A DNA stretch of 64,000 nt from Clostridiales bacterium. GTDB lineage: Bacteria; Bacillota; Clostridia; Oscillospirales; Oscillospiraceae. The stretch spans positions 27,538 through 91,537 of the forward strand of contig SFHJ01000024.1 of NCBI GenBank assembly GCA_004555655.1. The letters run 5' to 3'. The notes under the pieces were generated by a model. That model made no database searches. It saw nothing but the letters and a program-made list of their open reading frames with translations, and had not been told where the DNA came from. The position numbers were made by a program, and so were the translations under genes. The number at the start of each line of letters is the position of its first letter. Position 1 is the stretch's first letter. This document shows, one piece after another, positions 42,928-51,790 of this stretch.

Positions 42928-43193
42928 TACAAACCGTTGAAGAAGTGTGAGTAGGTGTGAGCCGCCCCTCCAAAGAGAGCCGTGGTTAGCTGGAAGTGCG
43001 GTGTGGGGTCTTACGCTGAATGGGCTTCCGAGGGCAAACCGAACGAAGTAGGCGAGCCGGAGTTGACGCTCCGTTAGAAAAGGTCAGTATGTATCAGCAT
43101 ACGCAAAGTGGGCGCGCAGATGCGCCAAGCCGGGTGGCACCGCAGGAGTTTCTCCTGTCCCAGCAGTTTGAGACTGTGGGACAGGAGTTTTTT
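42928..43193 (+). promoter_or_regulatory. T-box riboswitch, tryptophan-specific
   Basis: The leader carries AGAGA near the start of stem I, the distal loop GGTTAGCTGGAAGTGC, a likely specifier loop 'CTGAATGGGCTTCC' with TGG (Trp) at 43020-43022, and the invariant T-box GGGTGGCACCGCAGG (43132-43146). A terminator with an 11-bp stem CTCCTGTCCCA / TGGGACAGGAG (43152-43187) and six T follows. Uncharged tRNA-Trp should pair with the specifier and T-box and prevent termination, so trpB is made when tryptophan is short. The specifier call depends on predicted stem I folding. Confidence 0.93.
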
Positions 43194-43229
43194 GTTTGTC
43201 CCACAAGACACAGAAAGGTGGAGAAAACA

Positions 43230-44603
43230 ATGGCACAGCAAATTCCGTACAAAATCTACTTATCCGAAGACGAGATGCCCAAGGCATGGTACAATGTCCG
43301 CGCAGACATGAAGAACAAGCCCGCACCGCTGCTCAATCCCGGCACGCTCGAGCCCATGCAGTTTGACGACCTGCGACCGGTTTTCTGCGACGAGCTGATC
43401 CGGCAGGAGCTGGATAACGACACGGCGTATTTTGAGATTCCCGAGGAGATCCGCGCGTTCTACAGGATGTACCGGCCGTCGCCGCTTGTGCGCGCGTACT
43501 GTCTGGAGGAGAAGCTGCAGACCCCGGCCAAGATCTATTACAAATTCGAGGGCAACAACACCTCGGGCTCGCACAAGCTCAATTCCGCCATCGCGCAGGC
43601 GTACTATGCCAAGCAGCAGGGGCTGAAGGGCCTGACCACCGAGACGGGCGCCGGCCAGTGGGGCACCGCGCTTTCCATGGCGTGCGCGTATCTGGGGCTC
43701 GACCTCAAGGTATTCATGGTCAAGGTCAGCTATGAGCAGAAGCCCTTCCGCCGCGAGGTCATGCGTACCTACGGCGCAAACGTCACCCCGTCGCCGTCCA
43801 ACACCACGAACGTCGGACGCAAGATTCTGGAAGAATTCCCCGGCACGACCGGCTCGCTTGGCTGCGCGATCTCCGAGGCGGTTGAAACTGCCGTCTCCAC
43901 ACCCGGCTACCGCTATGTTCTCGGAAGCGTCCTCAATCAGGTGCTGCTGCACCAGTCGGTCATCGGCCTCGAGGCTAAGGCAGCGCTGGATAAATACGGC
44001 ATCAAGCCCGACGTCATCATCGGCTGCGCAGGCGGCGGTTCCAACCTCGGCGGCCTGATCGCGCCGTTCATGGGCGAGAAGCTGCGCGGCGAGGCGGATT
44101 ATGAGATTATCGCCGTCGAGCCTGCCTCCTGCCCCAGCTTCACGCGCGGCAGATACGCCTATGATTTCTGCGACACCGGCATGGTCTGCCCGCTGGCCAA
44201 GATGTATACCCTCGGCAGCAGCTTCATCCCCTCGGCAAACCATGCAGGCGGTCTGCGCTACCACGGCATGAGCTCGATCCTCTCGCAGCTCTACCACGAC
44301 GGTTATATGACCGCGCGCGCGGTCGAGCAGACGAGCGTGTTTGAGGCGGCGGAGCTTTTCGCCCGCACTGAGGGCACGCTGCCCGCGCCCGAATCCAGCC
44401 ACGCCATCCGCGCCGCCATCGACGAGGCGCTCAAGTGCAAGCAAACCGGCGAGGAAAAGACCATTCTCTTCGGTCTTACGGGTACCGGCTACTTTGACCT
44501 CAAGGCGTATGAGCAGTATAACGACGGCACCATGACGGACGTGATCCCCACAGACGAAGACCTTGAAAAGGGCTTCGCGGGTCTGCCCAAGGTCGACAAA
44601 TAA
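43230..44603 (+). CDS. trpB: Tryptophan synthase beta chain-like protein (TrpB2)
   Basis: A 457-residue PLP-dependent TrpB of the TrpB2 type, condensing indole (or indole from TrpA) with serine to tryptophan. It is about 60 residues longer than TrpB1 and has the TrpB2-type N-terminus 'IYLSEDEMPKAWYNVRADMK'. The PLP lysine is in 'EGNNTSGSHKLNSAIAQAYY' and the phosphate loop is 'GCAGGGSNLGGL'. No trpA or other trp genes flank it, which suggests use of free indole. A Trp T-box controls it. AAAGGTGGAG precedes the ATG at 43230. Confidence 0.94.
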   Translation: MAQQIPYKIYLSEDEMPKAWYNVRADMKNKPAPLLNPGTLEPMQFDDLRPVFCDELIRQELDNDTAYFEIPEEIRAFYRMYRPSPLVRAYCLEEKLQTPAKIYYKFEGNNTSGSHKLNSAIAQAYYAKQQGLKGLTTETGAGQWGTALSMACAYLGLDLKVFMVKVSYEQKPFRREVMRTYGANVTPSPSNTTNVGRKILEEFPGTTGSLGCAISEAVETAVSTPGYRYVLGSVLNQVLLHQSVIGLEAKAALDKYGIKPDVIIGCAGGGSNLGGLIAPFMGEKLRGEADYEIIAVEPASCPSFTRGRYAYDFCDTGMVCPLAKMYTLGSSFIPSANHAGGLRYHGMSSILSQLYHDGYMTARAVEQTSVFEAAELFARTEGTLPAPESSHAIRAAIDEALKCKQTGEEKTILFGLTGTGYFDLKAYEQYNDGTMTDVIPTDEDLEKGFAGLPKVDK

Positions 44604-44617
44604 TCAAGACTGCCAAA

Positions 44618-44643
44618 GGGCCTGCCACGAAAGCGGCAGGCCC
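44618..44643. terminator. Bidirectional terminator between trpB and the next gene
   Basis: GGGCCTGCC-ACGAAAGC-GGCAGGCCC between convergent genes, with TTACTTT on the plus side and TTTGG on the minus side. It serves both transcripts and carries no repeat insertion. Confidence 0.8.
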
Positions 44644-44648
44644 TTACT

Positions 44649-45077
44649 TTATGCCTTATCTCCCAGAATTCCGCAGATCACGGGATAAAACGGCGCCAGA
44701 TCGTCAAACAGCCAGCGGTTGGAATCGACGCTTTTTTCGCCCATGTCAATGATATCCGTATGCTGCTGCAGCTGTCCGGCAGCCTGCTTGAGACGCGTGC
44801 CAAGCTGCCCCGGCAGCTTTTCCGCCAGAGCCGCCACGCGCAGCAAAAGCGCATCGCAGTACGCGTGCACCAGCAGCTCCACAGCCAGTGAGCGCTCGGT
44901 GATCTCCAGCGCGCAGCCCAGCTTCTCACAGTAGCGCGCGGCGATATGCCCGGCCAGCGCTTCCGCGCCGCGGCCCGGCTCAGCCAAAAGCGCCATGAGC
45001 GCCGCGTCCGTGCGCACGCGCACGATTTTTTCCTCATAGCACATGCTTATGCCGTGAAAGACGCACTCCCAGTCCAT
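44649..45077 (-). CDS. Uncharacterised helical protein
   Basis: A 142-residue protein (MDWECVFHGISMCYEEKIVR...) that is all alpha-helical by eye and has no membrane segment or known motif. It starts 5 bases after the stop of the sugar-kinase gene on the same strand and is probably translated with it. The ribosome site is weak (AAGG about 12 bases away). I do not recognise the family. Confidence 0.55.
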   Translation of the reverse strand: MDWECVFHGISMCYEEKIVRVRTDAALMALLAEPGRGAEALAGHIAARYCEKLGCALEITERSLAVELLVHAYCDALLLRVAALAEKLPGQLGTRLKQAAGQLQQHTDIIDMGEKSVDSNRWLFDDLAPFYPVICGILGDKA

Positions 45078-45082
45078 CGCGC

Positions 45083-46153
45083 TCACAGCCTTGCGCCTGC
45101 GACCTCGCGCAGAATGTGCTGCATCTCGTCCCACTTGCGCTCCATGTCGGCCACGAGCTTGAGCTGCGTGCGCGCCCGGTCGAGATTGTGCCCGGGGCGG
45201 TGGATGGAGAAGTAGATATCGCCGTCAATATAGTCCTTCAAAAAGCGCATGCCGACCTCGGCCGTCATGATCTTTGCGCCAAGCGGCAAAACCTCGATCT
45301 CGCGTCTTGTCAGCACGTCGCCGCACGCGTCGAGGTAACCGCGCAGAAACGCCTCATACATCGCAAGGTCGATTTCAACTTTGGAAAGATCCTTCTCGTC
45401 CTCGGCGGCAGTGGACGCGCCGAAGCGAACGGCGTCGCCGAAATCGTAAGCGGAAAGGCCGGGCATGACCGTATCCAGATCCAGCACACACTTGGCCTTT
45501 CCCGTGCGCTCATCAAACAGAACGTTGTTGAGCTTCGTGTCGTTGTGCGTCACACGCAGCGGCAGCTCGCCCGCAGAAAGCTGGCGGCAGAGTTCGCCCA
45601 GCTCCTGCTCGCGCGAAAGGACGAATGCGATCTCCGGCTGCACCCCGTCTACCCTTCCCAGCGGGTCGGCCGCGACTGACACACGCAGCTGGCGGATGCG
45701 GTCGCAGGTGTCGTGAAAATGCGGAATGGTCTCATGCAGCGACGCGGCAGGAAAGTCCGACAGCGCCATCTGGAACCGGCCGAAGGCGATGGCAGCTTCA
45801 TAAAAGTCGCCCGTACTGCGCGGCGACTCCAGACACACGCCGCTGCCGACAAAGTCGTATGCGCGCCAGTACTCCCCCTCGCCGTCGACGGCAAGGATGC
45901 CGCCGTCTACCGTCTCAATGAACCGCAGCGCCTGCAGCGGCCCATGCTGCGCGGCCATGAAGCGCGTAACGGCGTCGATGTTTTCCATCAGCTCCACCGG
46001 CTCCTGGAACGCCACGCGGTTGATGCGCTGCAAAATATATTCCGCGCCGCCGCTGCATACGACGTGGTATGTGCGGTTGACATGTCCGTTGCCGTATGGC
46101 TCACAGCACTCGACGCTGCCCGCAAACCGGAACTGCCGCAAAATCTGCTGCAT
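45083..46153 (-). CDS. NahK-like sugar kinase (APH fold)
   Basis: A 356-residue aminoglycoside-phosphotransferase-fold kinase closest in motifs to N-acetylhexosamine 1-kinase (NahK). The catalytic loop is 'VTHNDTKLNNVLFD', the metal-binding DxD-like motif 'CVLDLDTVMPGLSAYDFGDA', and the N-lobe begins 'PYGNGHVNRTYHVVC'. It would phosphorylate HexNAc or a related sugar at C1 with ATP, feeding glycan salvage. Adjacent glycan genes are absent, so the exact substrate is open. The ATG at 46153 follows GAGGG. Confidence 0.82.
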   Translation of the reverse strand: MQQILRQFRFAGSVECCEPYGNGHVNRTYHVVCSGGAEYILQRINRVAFQEPVELMENIDAVTRFMAAQHGPLQALRFIETVDGGILAVDGEGEYWRAYDFVGSGVCLESPRSTGDFYEAAIAFGRFQMALSDFPAASLHETIPHFHDTCDRIRQLRVSVAADPLGRVDGVQPEIAFVLSREQELGELCRQLSAGELPLRVTHNDTKLNNVLFDERTGKAKCVLDLDTVMPGLSAYDFGDAVRFGASTAAEDEKDLSKVEIDLAMYEAFLRGYLDACGDVLTRREIEVLPLGAKIMTAEVGMRFLKDYIDGDIYFSIHRPGHNLDRARTQLKLVADMERKWDEMQHILREVAGARL

Positions 46154-46320
46154 GATGAATCCCTCAACCTCTTCTTTTTTCGCCCTTTTCGGGTATAACA
46201 GCTTTATTGTAGCGTTTTTTCGCGCAAAGTCAATCTTTTTGCCGCGCGGATGCAAGATTTCGCCGGAAAGAATTGCAAATTTCGAGCATCCATGCTACAC
46301 TTTTCGCGGGAGGGATTGCT

Positions 46321-47085
46321 ATGTCCGGATATCAGATTTTTCTGATTGTGATGTTTTTGTTTTTCTTCGGCTCGTTCATGGGTTGGGTGCTGGAGCTGTT
46401 TTACCGGCGCTTTCTCTCGCGCGCCAATCCTGAGCGCGTGTGGCTCAACCCCGGTTTTCTCTACGGGCCCTGCGTGCCGCTGTACGGCTTCGGCACAGTG
46501 ATCCTGTTTATTCTGAGCGAATTCGAGTCGCAGATCTTCGGCGCATTTCAAAAGACCATCTGGTTCTACTTCGTCATGTTTTTTCTGATGGCGCTCGTGA
46601 TGACGTTCATTGAATACCTCGCGGGTCTTTGCAGCATCAAGGTCATGCACATCCGTCTGTGGGACTATTCCTCCCAGCCCGGCAACATTCAGGGACTGAT
46701 CTGCCCGCAGTTCACGCTGATCTGGGGCGTGCTCTGCGCCGTATACTACTTTCTGCTCTACCCGCGCCTGCGCGTCCTTGTGGGCTGGTTCATCGCCAAC
46801 CCGCTGTTCTCCTTCTTTATCGGCGTCTTCTTTGGCGTATTCGTCATCGACTGCGCGTTCTCCATCCATCTCGGCGCGATTGTGCGCAAGCGCGCCGGCG
46901 AGATCGACCGCAGCGTCTATGAGTCGGTCGATCTGCAGGCGCTGCAGCGCAAGCTGCAGTCGCACAGCGGCTTTTTCCGCCTGCGCGCGCCGCGCACGCT
47001 GTCTGAGCAGCTCGAGCGGTTCGACGATTTTCTGCACCGCAAGCCCGCCGCGCCGGAAGCAGCGGAACAACCGGAACAATTCTGA
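46321..47085 (+). CDS. CmpB-type membrane protein (putative ABC transporter type IV)
   Basis: A 254-residue membrane protein of the 'putative ABC-transporter type IV' (CmpB) family with about five helices. Family features are the N-terminal 'FGSFMGWVLELFYRRFLS', 'LNPGFLYGPCVPLYGFG' and 'EYLAGLCSIKVMHIRLWDYS'. The C-terminal ~70 residues are cytoplasmic and charged. Despite its name the family has no ATPase of its own and its role is unclear. GGGAGGG precedes the ATG at 46321. Confidence 0.85.
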   Translation: MSGYQIFLIVMFLFFFGSFMGWVLELFYRRFLSRANPERVWLNPGFLYGPCVPLYGFGTVILFILSEFESQIFGAFQKTIWFYFVMFFLMALVMTFIEYLAGLCSIKVMHIRLWDYSSQPGNIQGLICPQFTLIWGVLCAVYYFLLYPRLRVLVGWFIANPLFSFFIGVFFGVFVIDCAFSIHLGAIVRKRAGEIDRSVYESVDLQALQRKLQSHSGFFRLRAPRTLSEQLERFDDFLHRKPAAPEAAEQPEQF

Positions 47086-47164
47086 CTCGGGCTGTGGATT
47101 TTTCCGCCGCCTTGTGTTATGCTAGTAGACAGATTGAAATCTGAATTTAACAGGAGGAGCTTTT

Positions 47165-49009
47165 ATGTACTGCGTCAAAAAAATGACGGATGATCTCTAC
47201 TGGGTCGGCGGCAATGACCGAAGACTTGCGCTGTTTGAAAACGTCTATCCCATCAGCCGCGGTGTGAGCTACAACGCATATCTGCTGCTGGATGAAAAGA
47301 CAGTGCTGCTCGATACCGTGGACAAGTCCGTGAGCGGCATCTTCTTTGAAAACGTCGCGCACGTGCTCGCCGGCCGGCCGCTTGACTATCTCATCGTCAA
47401 CCATATGGAGCCGGACCACTGCGCCGTCATGCAGGAACTGGTGCTGCGTTATCCGGAGGTCAAGATCGTGTGCAACAAGAAGACGCTTGCCATGATCAAA
47501 AACTTCTTTACCTTTGATATCGATTCCCGCGCGGTGCTTGTCGGCGAGATGGACACGCTCTGCACCGGGCGGCACACGTTCGCGTTCGTCATGGCGCCGA
47601 TGGTGCACTGGCCCGAGGCCATGGTGAGCTATGACACGACCACCAAGACGCTCTATTCGGCTGATGCGTTCGGCACGTTCGGCGCATTGAACGGCAACCT
47701 CTACGCCGATGAGGTCAACTTCAAGACCGAGTGGCTCGACGACGCGCGCCGGTACTACACCAATATCGTCGGCAAATACGGCACGCAGGTGCAGGCGCTT
47801 TTGCAGAAGGCCGCGGCGATCGAGATCGAAACCATCTGCCCGCTGCATGGCCCGGTCTGGCGCAAGGACATTGGCTGGTTCATCGATAAGTACATCCAAT
47901 GGGCAACCTATGAGCCCGAGGAGCAGGCCGTTGTCATTGCTTACGCATCCGTCTACGGCAACACGGAAAATGCCGCGAATATCATCGCGTCGAAGCTGGC
48001 CGACCGCGGCGTCAGAAACGTGCAGATGTACGACGTGTCCGTCACGCATCCGAGCTATATCGTCTCCGAGTGCTTCCGCGCAAGCCACCTCATCTTCCTC
48101 TCCACGACCTATAACGCGGGCATGTTCGTCAACATGGAGAATCTGGTGCACGACATCGTGAACCACAACCTGCAGAACCGGACCATCGCGCTGGTGGAGA
48201 ACGGCTCGTGGGCGCCCACGGCGGCAGGCCTCATGCGGGCGCAGTTCAGCAAGCTCAAGAACGTCACCATTCTCGACGAGGGCCTCACTGTCAACTCCTC
48301 GCTCAAGGAAGGCCAGCTGGACAGCGTAGACGCGCTTGTGGACGCCGTGTATAACAGCATGTCCCGTCCCGCTCCCGTCGTGCACACCGACGACAAGCCC
48401 GTAGAGCAAAACGCCATGTTCTCGTTCTCCTACGGTCTGTTCGTGCTCACCGCACGCGACGGGCAAAAAGACAACGGCTGCATCATCAATACCGCCCTGC
48501 AGCTCACCGATTCGCCCAAGCGCATCGGCATCGCCGTGAACAAGGCCAACTACACGCACGACATGATCGTAAAGACCGGCGAGTTCAACATCTCCATGCT
48601 CTCGCAGGAGGCGCCGTTTGCCATGTTCCAGCACTACGGCTTCCAGTCCGGCCGCAATGTGGATAAGTTTGCCGGCATCAAGGGCATGGCCCGCGCCATC
48701 AACGGCGTCTACTATATCCCCTACTGCACAAACGCCTTTATCAGCGGCAGGGTCGTAAAGACCATTGACCTCGGCACACATACGTTCTTCGTGGCCGACG
48801 TGACTGAGGCGCGGACACTTTCGAATGTGCCGTCGATGACCTACAGCTTCTACTTCGCCAATGTCAAGCCGAAGCCCACGAAGATGCAGAAGAAGACCGG
48901 CTGGGTCTGCAAGATCTGCGGCTGGGTCTACGAGGGCGAGACGCTTCCGCCCGATATCGTCTGCCCGCTGTGCAAGCACGGCGCAGCCGACTTTGAAAAA
49001 CTGAACTGA
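47165..49009 (+). CDS. Flavodiiron protein fused to flavin reductase and rubredoxin
   Basis: A 614-residue multidomain oxygen-detoxifying enzyme. The metallo-beta-lactamase diiron domain (1-250) has the H-x-E-x-D-H ligands at 80-85 ('NHMEPDHCAVM'). An FMN flavodoxin domain follows (about 257-395, 'YASVYGNTENAA'), then a flavin-reductase domain (about 410-560, 'YGLFVLTARDGQKDNGCIIN'). A C-terminal rubredoxin ends it, with CxxC pairs in 'WVCKICGWVYEGE' and 'VCPLCKHGA'. The family reduces O2 to water (or NO to N2O) with electrons from NAD(P)H via rubredoxin. The fusion packs the electron chain into one chain. AGGAGG precedes the ATG. Confidence 0.94.
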   Translation: MYCVKKMTDDLYWVGGNDRRLALFENVYPISRGVSYNAYLLLDEKTVLLDTVDKSVSGIFFENVAHVLAGRPLDYLIVNHMEPDHCAVMQELVLRYPEVKIVCNKKTLAMIKNFFTFDIDSRAVLVGEMDTLCTGRHTFAFVMAPMVHWPEAMVSYDTTTKTLYSADAFGTFGALNGNLYADEVNFKTEWLDDARRYYTNIVGKYGTQVQALLQKAAAIEIETICPLHGPVWRKDIGWFIDKYIQWATYEPEEQAVVIAYASVYGNTENAANIIASKLADRGVRNVQMYDVSVTHPSYIVSECFRASHLIFLSTTYNAGMFVNMENLVHDIVNHNLQNRTIALVENGSWAPTAAGLMRAQFSKLKNVTILDEGLTVNSSLKEGQLDSVDALVDAVYNSMSRPAPVVHTDDKPVEQNAMFSFSYGLFVLTARDGQKDNGCIINTALQLTDSPKRIGIAVNKANYTHDMIVKTGEFNISMLSQEAPFAMFQHYGFQSGRNVDKFAGIKGMARAINGVYYIPYCTNAFISGRVVKTIDLGTHTFFVADVTEARTLSNVPSMTYSFYFANVKPKPTKMQKKTGWVCKICGWVYEGETLPPDIVCPLCKHGAADFEKLN

Positions 49010-49011
49010 TT

Positions 49012-49044
49012 GTTTGCCGCCGCGAGCGCCTCGCGGCGGCAAAC
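49012..49044 (+). other. 15-bp perfect hairpin between flavodiiron gene and pepD
   Basis: GTTTGCCGCCGCGAG-CGC-CTCGCGGCGGCAAAC starts two bases after the flavodiiron stop and ends 24 bases before the pepD start. No T-run follows, so it is a weak terminator at best. It may act as an mRNA-stabilising or processing hairpin, or partly uncouple the two genes. Confidence 0.7.
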
Positions 49045-49068
49045 ATCCCATGGAAAGGACGATGCATC

Positions 49069-50514
49069 ATGGCTGTATTGGAACACCTCGCGCCCGCGCG
49101 CGTATTCCACTTTTTTGAAGAACTCTGCCAAATCCCGCACGGTTCCGGCAACACCAGAGCCGTCAGCGACTACTGCGTCCGCTTTGCCCAAAGCCACGGT
49201 TTTGAGCACTATCAGGACGAACTCAACAACGTCATCATCATCAAGCCCGCGACAAAGGGCTATGAGGATTCTCCCGCCGTCATCGTGCAGGGACATCTGG
49301 ACATGGTGACGGAAAAAACGCCCGAATGCCCCATTGATTTTACAAAGGACGGCCTGAAGCTCTGCGTCGACGGCGACTTTGTCTACGCAGACGGCACTAC
49401 GCTCGGCGGCGACGACGGCATTGCCGTAGCGATGGCTCTGGCGCTTCTGGAAAGTGATGATCTGCCCCATCCGCGGCTTGAGGCAGTCTTCACTGTCGAC
49501 GAGGAAGTCGGCATGGAGGGCGCGCAGGGCCTTGACGTGTCCCCGCTCCGCGGCCGCAGGATGCTGAACATCGACTCCGAGGACGAGGGCATCTTCACCG
49601 TGAGCTGCGCCGGTGGTGCGCGCGCCAACATCTCGGCCTCTTTTGAGACGGAGCCCTGCGCGCTGCCGGTCTATGCGCTGCGCGTGACCGGCCTTGCGGG
49701 CGGCCACTCCGGCACCGAGATCAACAAGGGCCACGGCAACGCGAATTTGCTCATGGGCCGCATCCTGTATCGCCTCAGCCGCGCGCTTGCGCTGCGCATC
49801 GTCAGCTGCACGGGCGGTCTGAAGGACAATGCCATTGCTCTTGCATGCACGGCCACGCTTGCGCTTTCGCATGCCGACGCGCTGAAGGCGCAGCAGCTTG
49901 CAGACGCGTTCGACGCGGCGCTGAAGCACGAGTTTGCCGCGTCCGACCCCGGCGTGTGCATTTCGTTCAACGAGACGGGCGTGGCCGCGCGCGCAATGAC
50001 AGTGGACGACAGTGCCCGCTTTGCCCGCTTCCTCTCGCTCATGCCCGACGGCGTGGCCGCAATGAGCATGGATATCGAAGGCCTTGTGCAGACGTCGTGC
50101 AACCTTGGCGTTCTGCAGCTGGAAAACGGGCAGCTGCACGCCTGCAGCGCCGTGCGCAGCAGCGTGGCCACGCAGAAGCAGATGCTGCTTGAGCGCATCA
50201 CCGCGCTGGCCGAGACCTTCGGCGGCAGCGTGACGGTCACGGGCGACTATCCCGCGTGGGAGTACCGGCGTGAGTCGGTGCTGCGCGAAACGATGGTGCG
50301 CGTGTTTGAGGCCCAGTACGGCTATACGCCCAAGGTCGAGGCCATCCACGCCGGCCTTGAATGCGGCCTGTTCGCAGGCAAGCTCGACGGCCTTGACGCG
50401 GTCAGCTTCGGCCCGAACCTCTACGATATCCACACCACGCGCGAGCGCATGTCCATCTCCAGCGTGCAGCGTACCTGGCAGTACCTGTGCCGCGTGCTGG
50501 AAGCGCTCAAGTAA
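49069..50514 (+). CDS. pepD: Aminoacyl-histidine dipeptidase (Xaa-His dipeptidase, M20)
   Basis: A 481-residue M20C metallopeptidase. Zinc-site motifs are 'VIVQGHLDMVTEK', 'GDDGIAVAMALALL', 'DEEVGMEGAQGLD' and 'HAGLECGLF'. It hydrolyses Xaa-His and other dipeptides in the cytosol; di-zinc catalysis is known for the family. GGAAAGGACG precedes the ATG. It lies behind the flavodiiron gene on the same strand, separated by a strong hairpin. Confidence 0.93.
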   Translation: MAVLEHLAPARVFHFFEELCQIPHGSGNTRAVSDYCVRFAQSHGFEHYQDELNNVIIIKPATKGYEDSPAVIVQGHLDMVTEKTPECPIDFTKDGLKLCVDGDFVYADGTTLGGDDGIAVAMALALLESDDLPHPRLEAVFTVDEEVGMEGAQGLDVSPLRGRRMLNIDSEDEGIFTVSCAGGARANISASFETEPCALPVYALRVTGLAGGHSGTEINKGHGNANLLMGRILYRLSRALALRIVSCTGGLKDNAIALACTATLALSHADALKAQQLADAFDAALKHEFAASDPGVCISFNETGVAARAMTVDDSARFARFLSLMPDGVAAMSMDIEGLVQTSCNLGVLQLENGQLHACSAVRSSVATQKQMLLERITALAETFGGSVTVTGDYPAWEYRRESVLRETMVRVFEAQYGYTPKVEAIHAGLECGLFAGKLDGLDAVSFGPNLYDIHTTRERMSISSVQRTWQYLCRVLEALK

Positions 50515-50540
50515 GCATCCCTCCTCGTCATAGCAGGATT

Positions 50541-50563
50541 CTTTCGCCGCGTGGCTTTTTCGA
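50541..50563. repeat. Solo end of the modular intergenic repeat (copy E)
   Basis: The sequence TTTCGCCGCGTGGCTTTTTC followed by GACA resembles the right end of copies B and D (CGCTGCGAGGCTTTTTCGAC in copy B). As in those copies it is directly joined to a strong terminator hairpin. Only about 23 bases are recognisable, so it is either a relic or a chance match. Confidence 0.45.
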
Positions 50564-50601
50564 CATGCCCGCCTGCGCGCCTTTGCGCAGGCGGGCATGT
50601 C
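50562..50601 (+). terminator. Strong hairpin behind pepD
   Basis: A 17-bp perfect stem (GACATGCCCGCCTGCGC at 50562-50578, complement 50585-50601) with a GCCTTT loop. The T-run after it is short. Confidence 0.7.
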
Positions 50602-50726
50602 ATGATTTGCGCGCAGGAATGGAAAAAATACACATTGTTTCGTCATTGTTTTAATTTGATTCACAATTTACAGCGAAATGTGTGTATAATAATAGTTAAA
50701 ATCCATCCGTAAGGAAGTGAGCGCAG

Positions 50727-51329
50727 ATGCCGGCAGATCCCTATCAGGTGCTCGGCGTATCGCATAACGCCAGCGAAGAAGACATCAAGCAGGCTTACCG
50801 GCGTCTTGCAAAGCAGTACCACCCCGATCTCAACCCCGGTGACGCATACGCCGCGCAGAAGATGAACGAGATCAATCAGGCCTACGAGCAGATCAAAAAC
50901 CCGCAGGCCTACCAGCAGCAACAGCAGTATGCCCGCCAGCAGCAGTCGCAGCAGACGTATCATACCACCTACTACGACCCGTTCGGCTTCTGGGGCAGCG
51001 CGCAGGACCAGAGCAGCAGCGGCTACTCCGCCGACCGGCGGCAGTATTCCGGCTACCACTCAGGCGAGCAGGATACCCAGAACCAGTACCAATGGACCTA
51101 TCGCCGCACGCACCGCGGCGGCTTTTTATGGAAGCTGTTTATCGGATATCTGATTCTGCAGCTGCTGTACGCGATGATTTCCAGCTGCGGCGCGCGCTAC
51201 TACTACCCGTACTACAGCTACTACGACGATTCCGGCACGCCCGGCTATTCCCAGCCCTATGAGCCTTCCACGGCCGAGCCGGACCCGTTTGCATATTACG
51301 GCACTCCGGGCAGCGGTCAGAAAGGTTGA
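50727..51329 (+). CDS. Membrane-anchored J-domain protein
   Basis: A 200-residue J protein. The N-terminal J domain (1-60, '[20 protein letters not shown]') has HPD at 32-34. A Gln/Tyr/Ser-rich linker follows, then a membrane segment (133-152, '[20 protein letters not shown]') and a Tyr/Pro-rich tail. It lacks the Gly/Phe and zinc-finger domains of DnaJ. A TATAAT at 50685-50690 lies upstream. It is the first gene of a dnaJ-like/grpE/dnaK operon, so it probably recruits that DnaK to the membrane. Confidence 0.87.
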   Translation: MPADPYQVLGVSHNASEEDIKQAYRRLAKQYHPDLNPGDAYAAQKMNEINQAYEQIKNPQAYQQQQQYARQQQSQQTYHTTYYDPFGFWGSAQDQSSSGYSADRRQYSGYHSGEQDTQNQYQWTYRRTHRGGFLWKLFIGYLILQLLYAMISSCGARYYYPYYSYYDDSGTPGYSQPYEPSTAEPDPFAYYGTPGSGQKG

Positions 51330-51334
51330 GCGGC

Positions 51335-51769
51335 ATGGGATGGTTTTCAAGAGATAAACAGCCGCCGTTTGACGAGCGGTTCGACGCGCTGCAGCAGGAG
51401 TATCAAAACTACCGCCGCCGCACGTCGCAGGCGCTTGCGCAGGCGGACGAACAGGCTGTGCGCAGGACGGTGGCGCAGTTTTTATCCGTATATGACGACC
51501 TTGAGCGCGCGCTGAAGCACGCATGCCAGGACGAGGCGTTCTACCGCGGCGTGCAGATGATCCGCGACAATCTTCTGTCCACGCTGGCCAGCCTGCAGGT
51601 CAGGCCCATGGACAGCCTCGGCCGCTGCTTCAACCCCGACTACCACGAGGCAGTCGGACATGTGGTCGACAGCGCATACCGCGAAGAACAGATCATCGAG
51701 GTCGTGCAGACAGGCTTCACAATGGACGAGGAAGTCATCCGGCACGCAAAGGTCGTTGTCGCAAATTAG
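51335..51769 (+). CDS. grpE: GrpE, short form
   Basis: A 144-residue GrpE nucleotide-exchange factor for the downstream DnaK. The dimer helix is 'QEYQNYRRRTSQALAQADEQ' and the beta-domain contains 'FNPDYHEAVGHVVDSAYREE' and 'VIRHAKVVVAN'. It is shorter than usual (about 190) because the N-terminal helical extension is reduced. The ATG at 51335 is preceded by AGAAAGG; a TTG nine bases upstream overlaps the J-protein stop and is less likely. Confidence 0.85.
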   Translation: MGWFSRDKQPPFDERFDALQQEYQNYRRRTSQALAQADEQAVRRTVAQFLSVYDDLERALKHACQDEAFYRGVQMIRDNLLSTLASLQVRPMDSLGRCFNPDYHEAVGHVVDSAYREEQIIEVVQTGFTMDEEVIRHAKVVVAN

Positions 51770-51790
51770 CAAATCAGGAGGCAGGCAGCA

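Noticed and set aside
47147..49051. 634-codon open frame antisense to the flavodiiron gene
   Set aside because: Shadow of a high-GC gene with all domains clearly on the plus strand.
48928..50664. Long minus-strand open frame across pepD
   Set aside because: pepD has full M20 motifs on the plus strand; the antisense frame has none.
50602..50726. CIRCE (HrcA) operator before the J-protein/grpE/dnaK operon
   Set aside because: No TTAGCACTC-N9-GAGTGCTAA or close variant is present.
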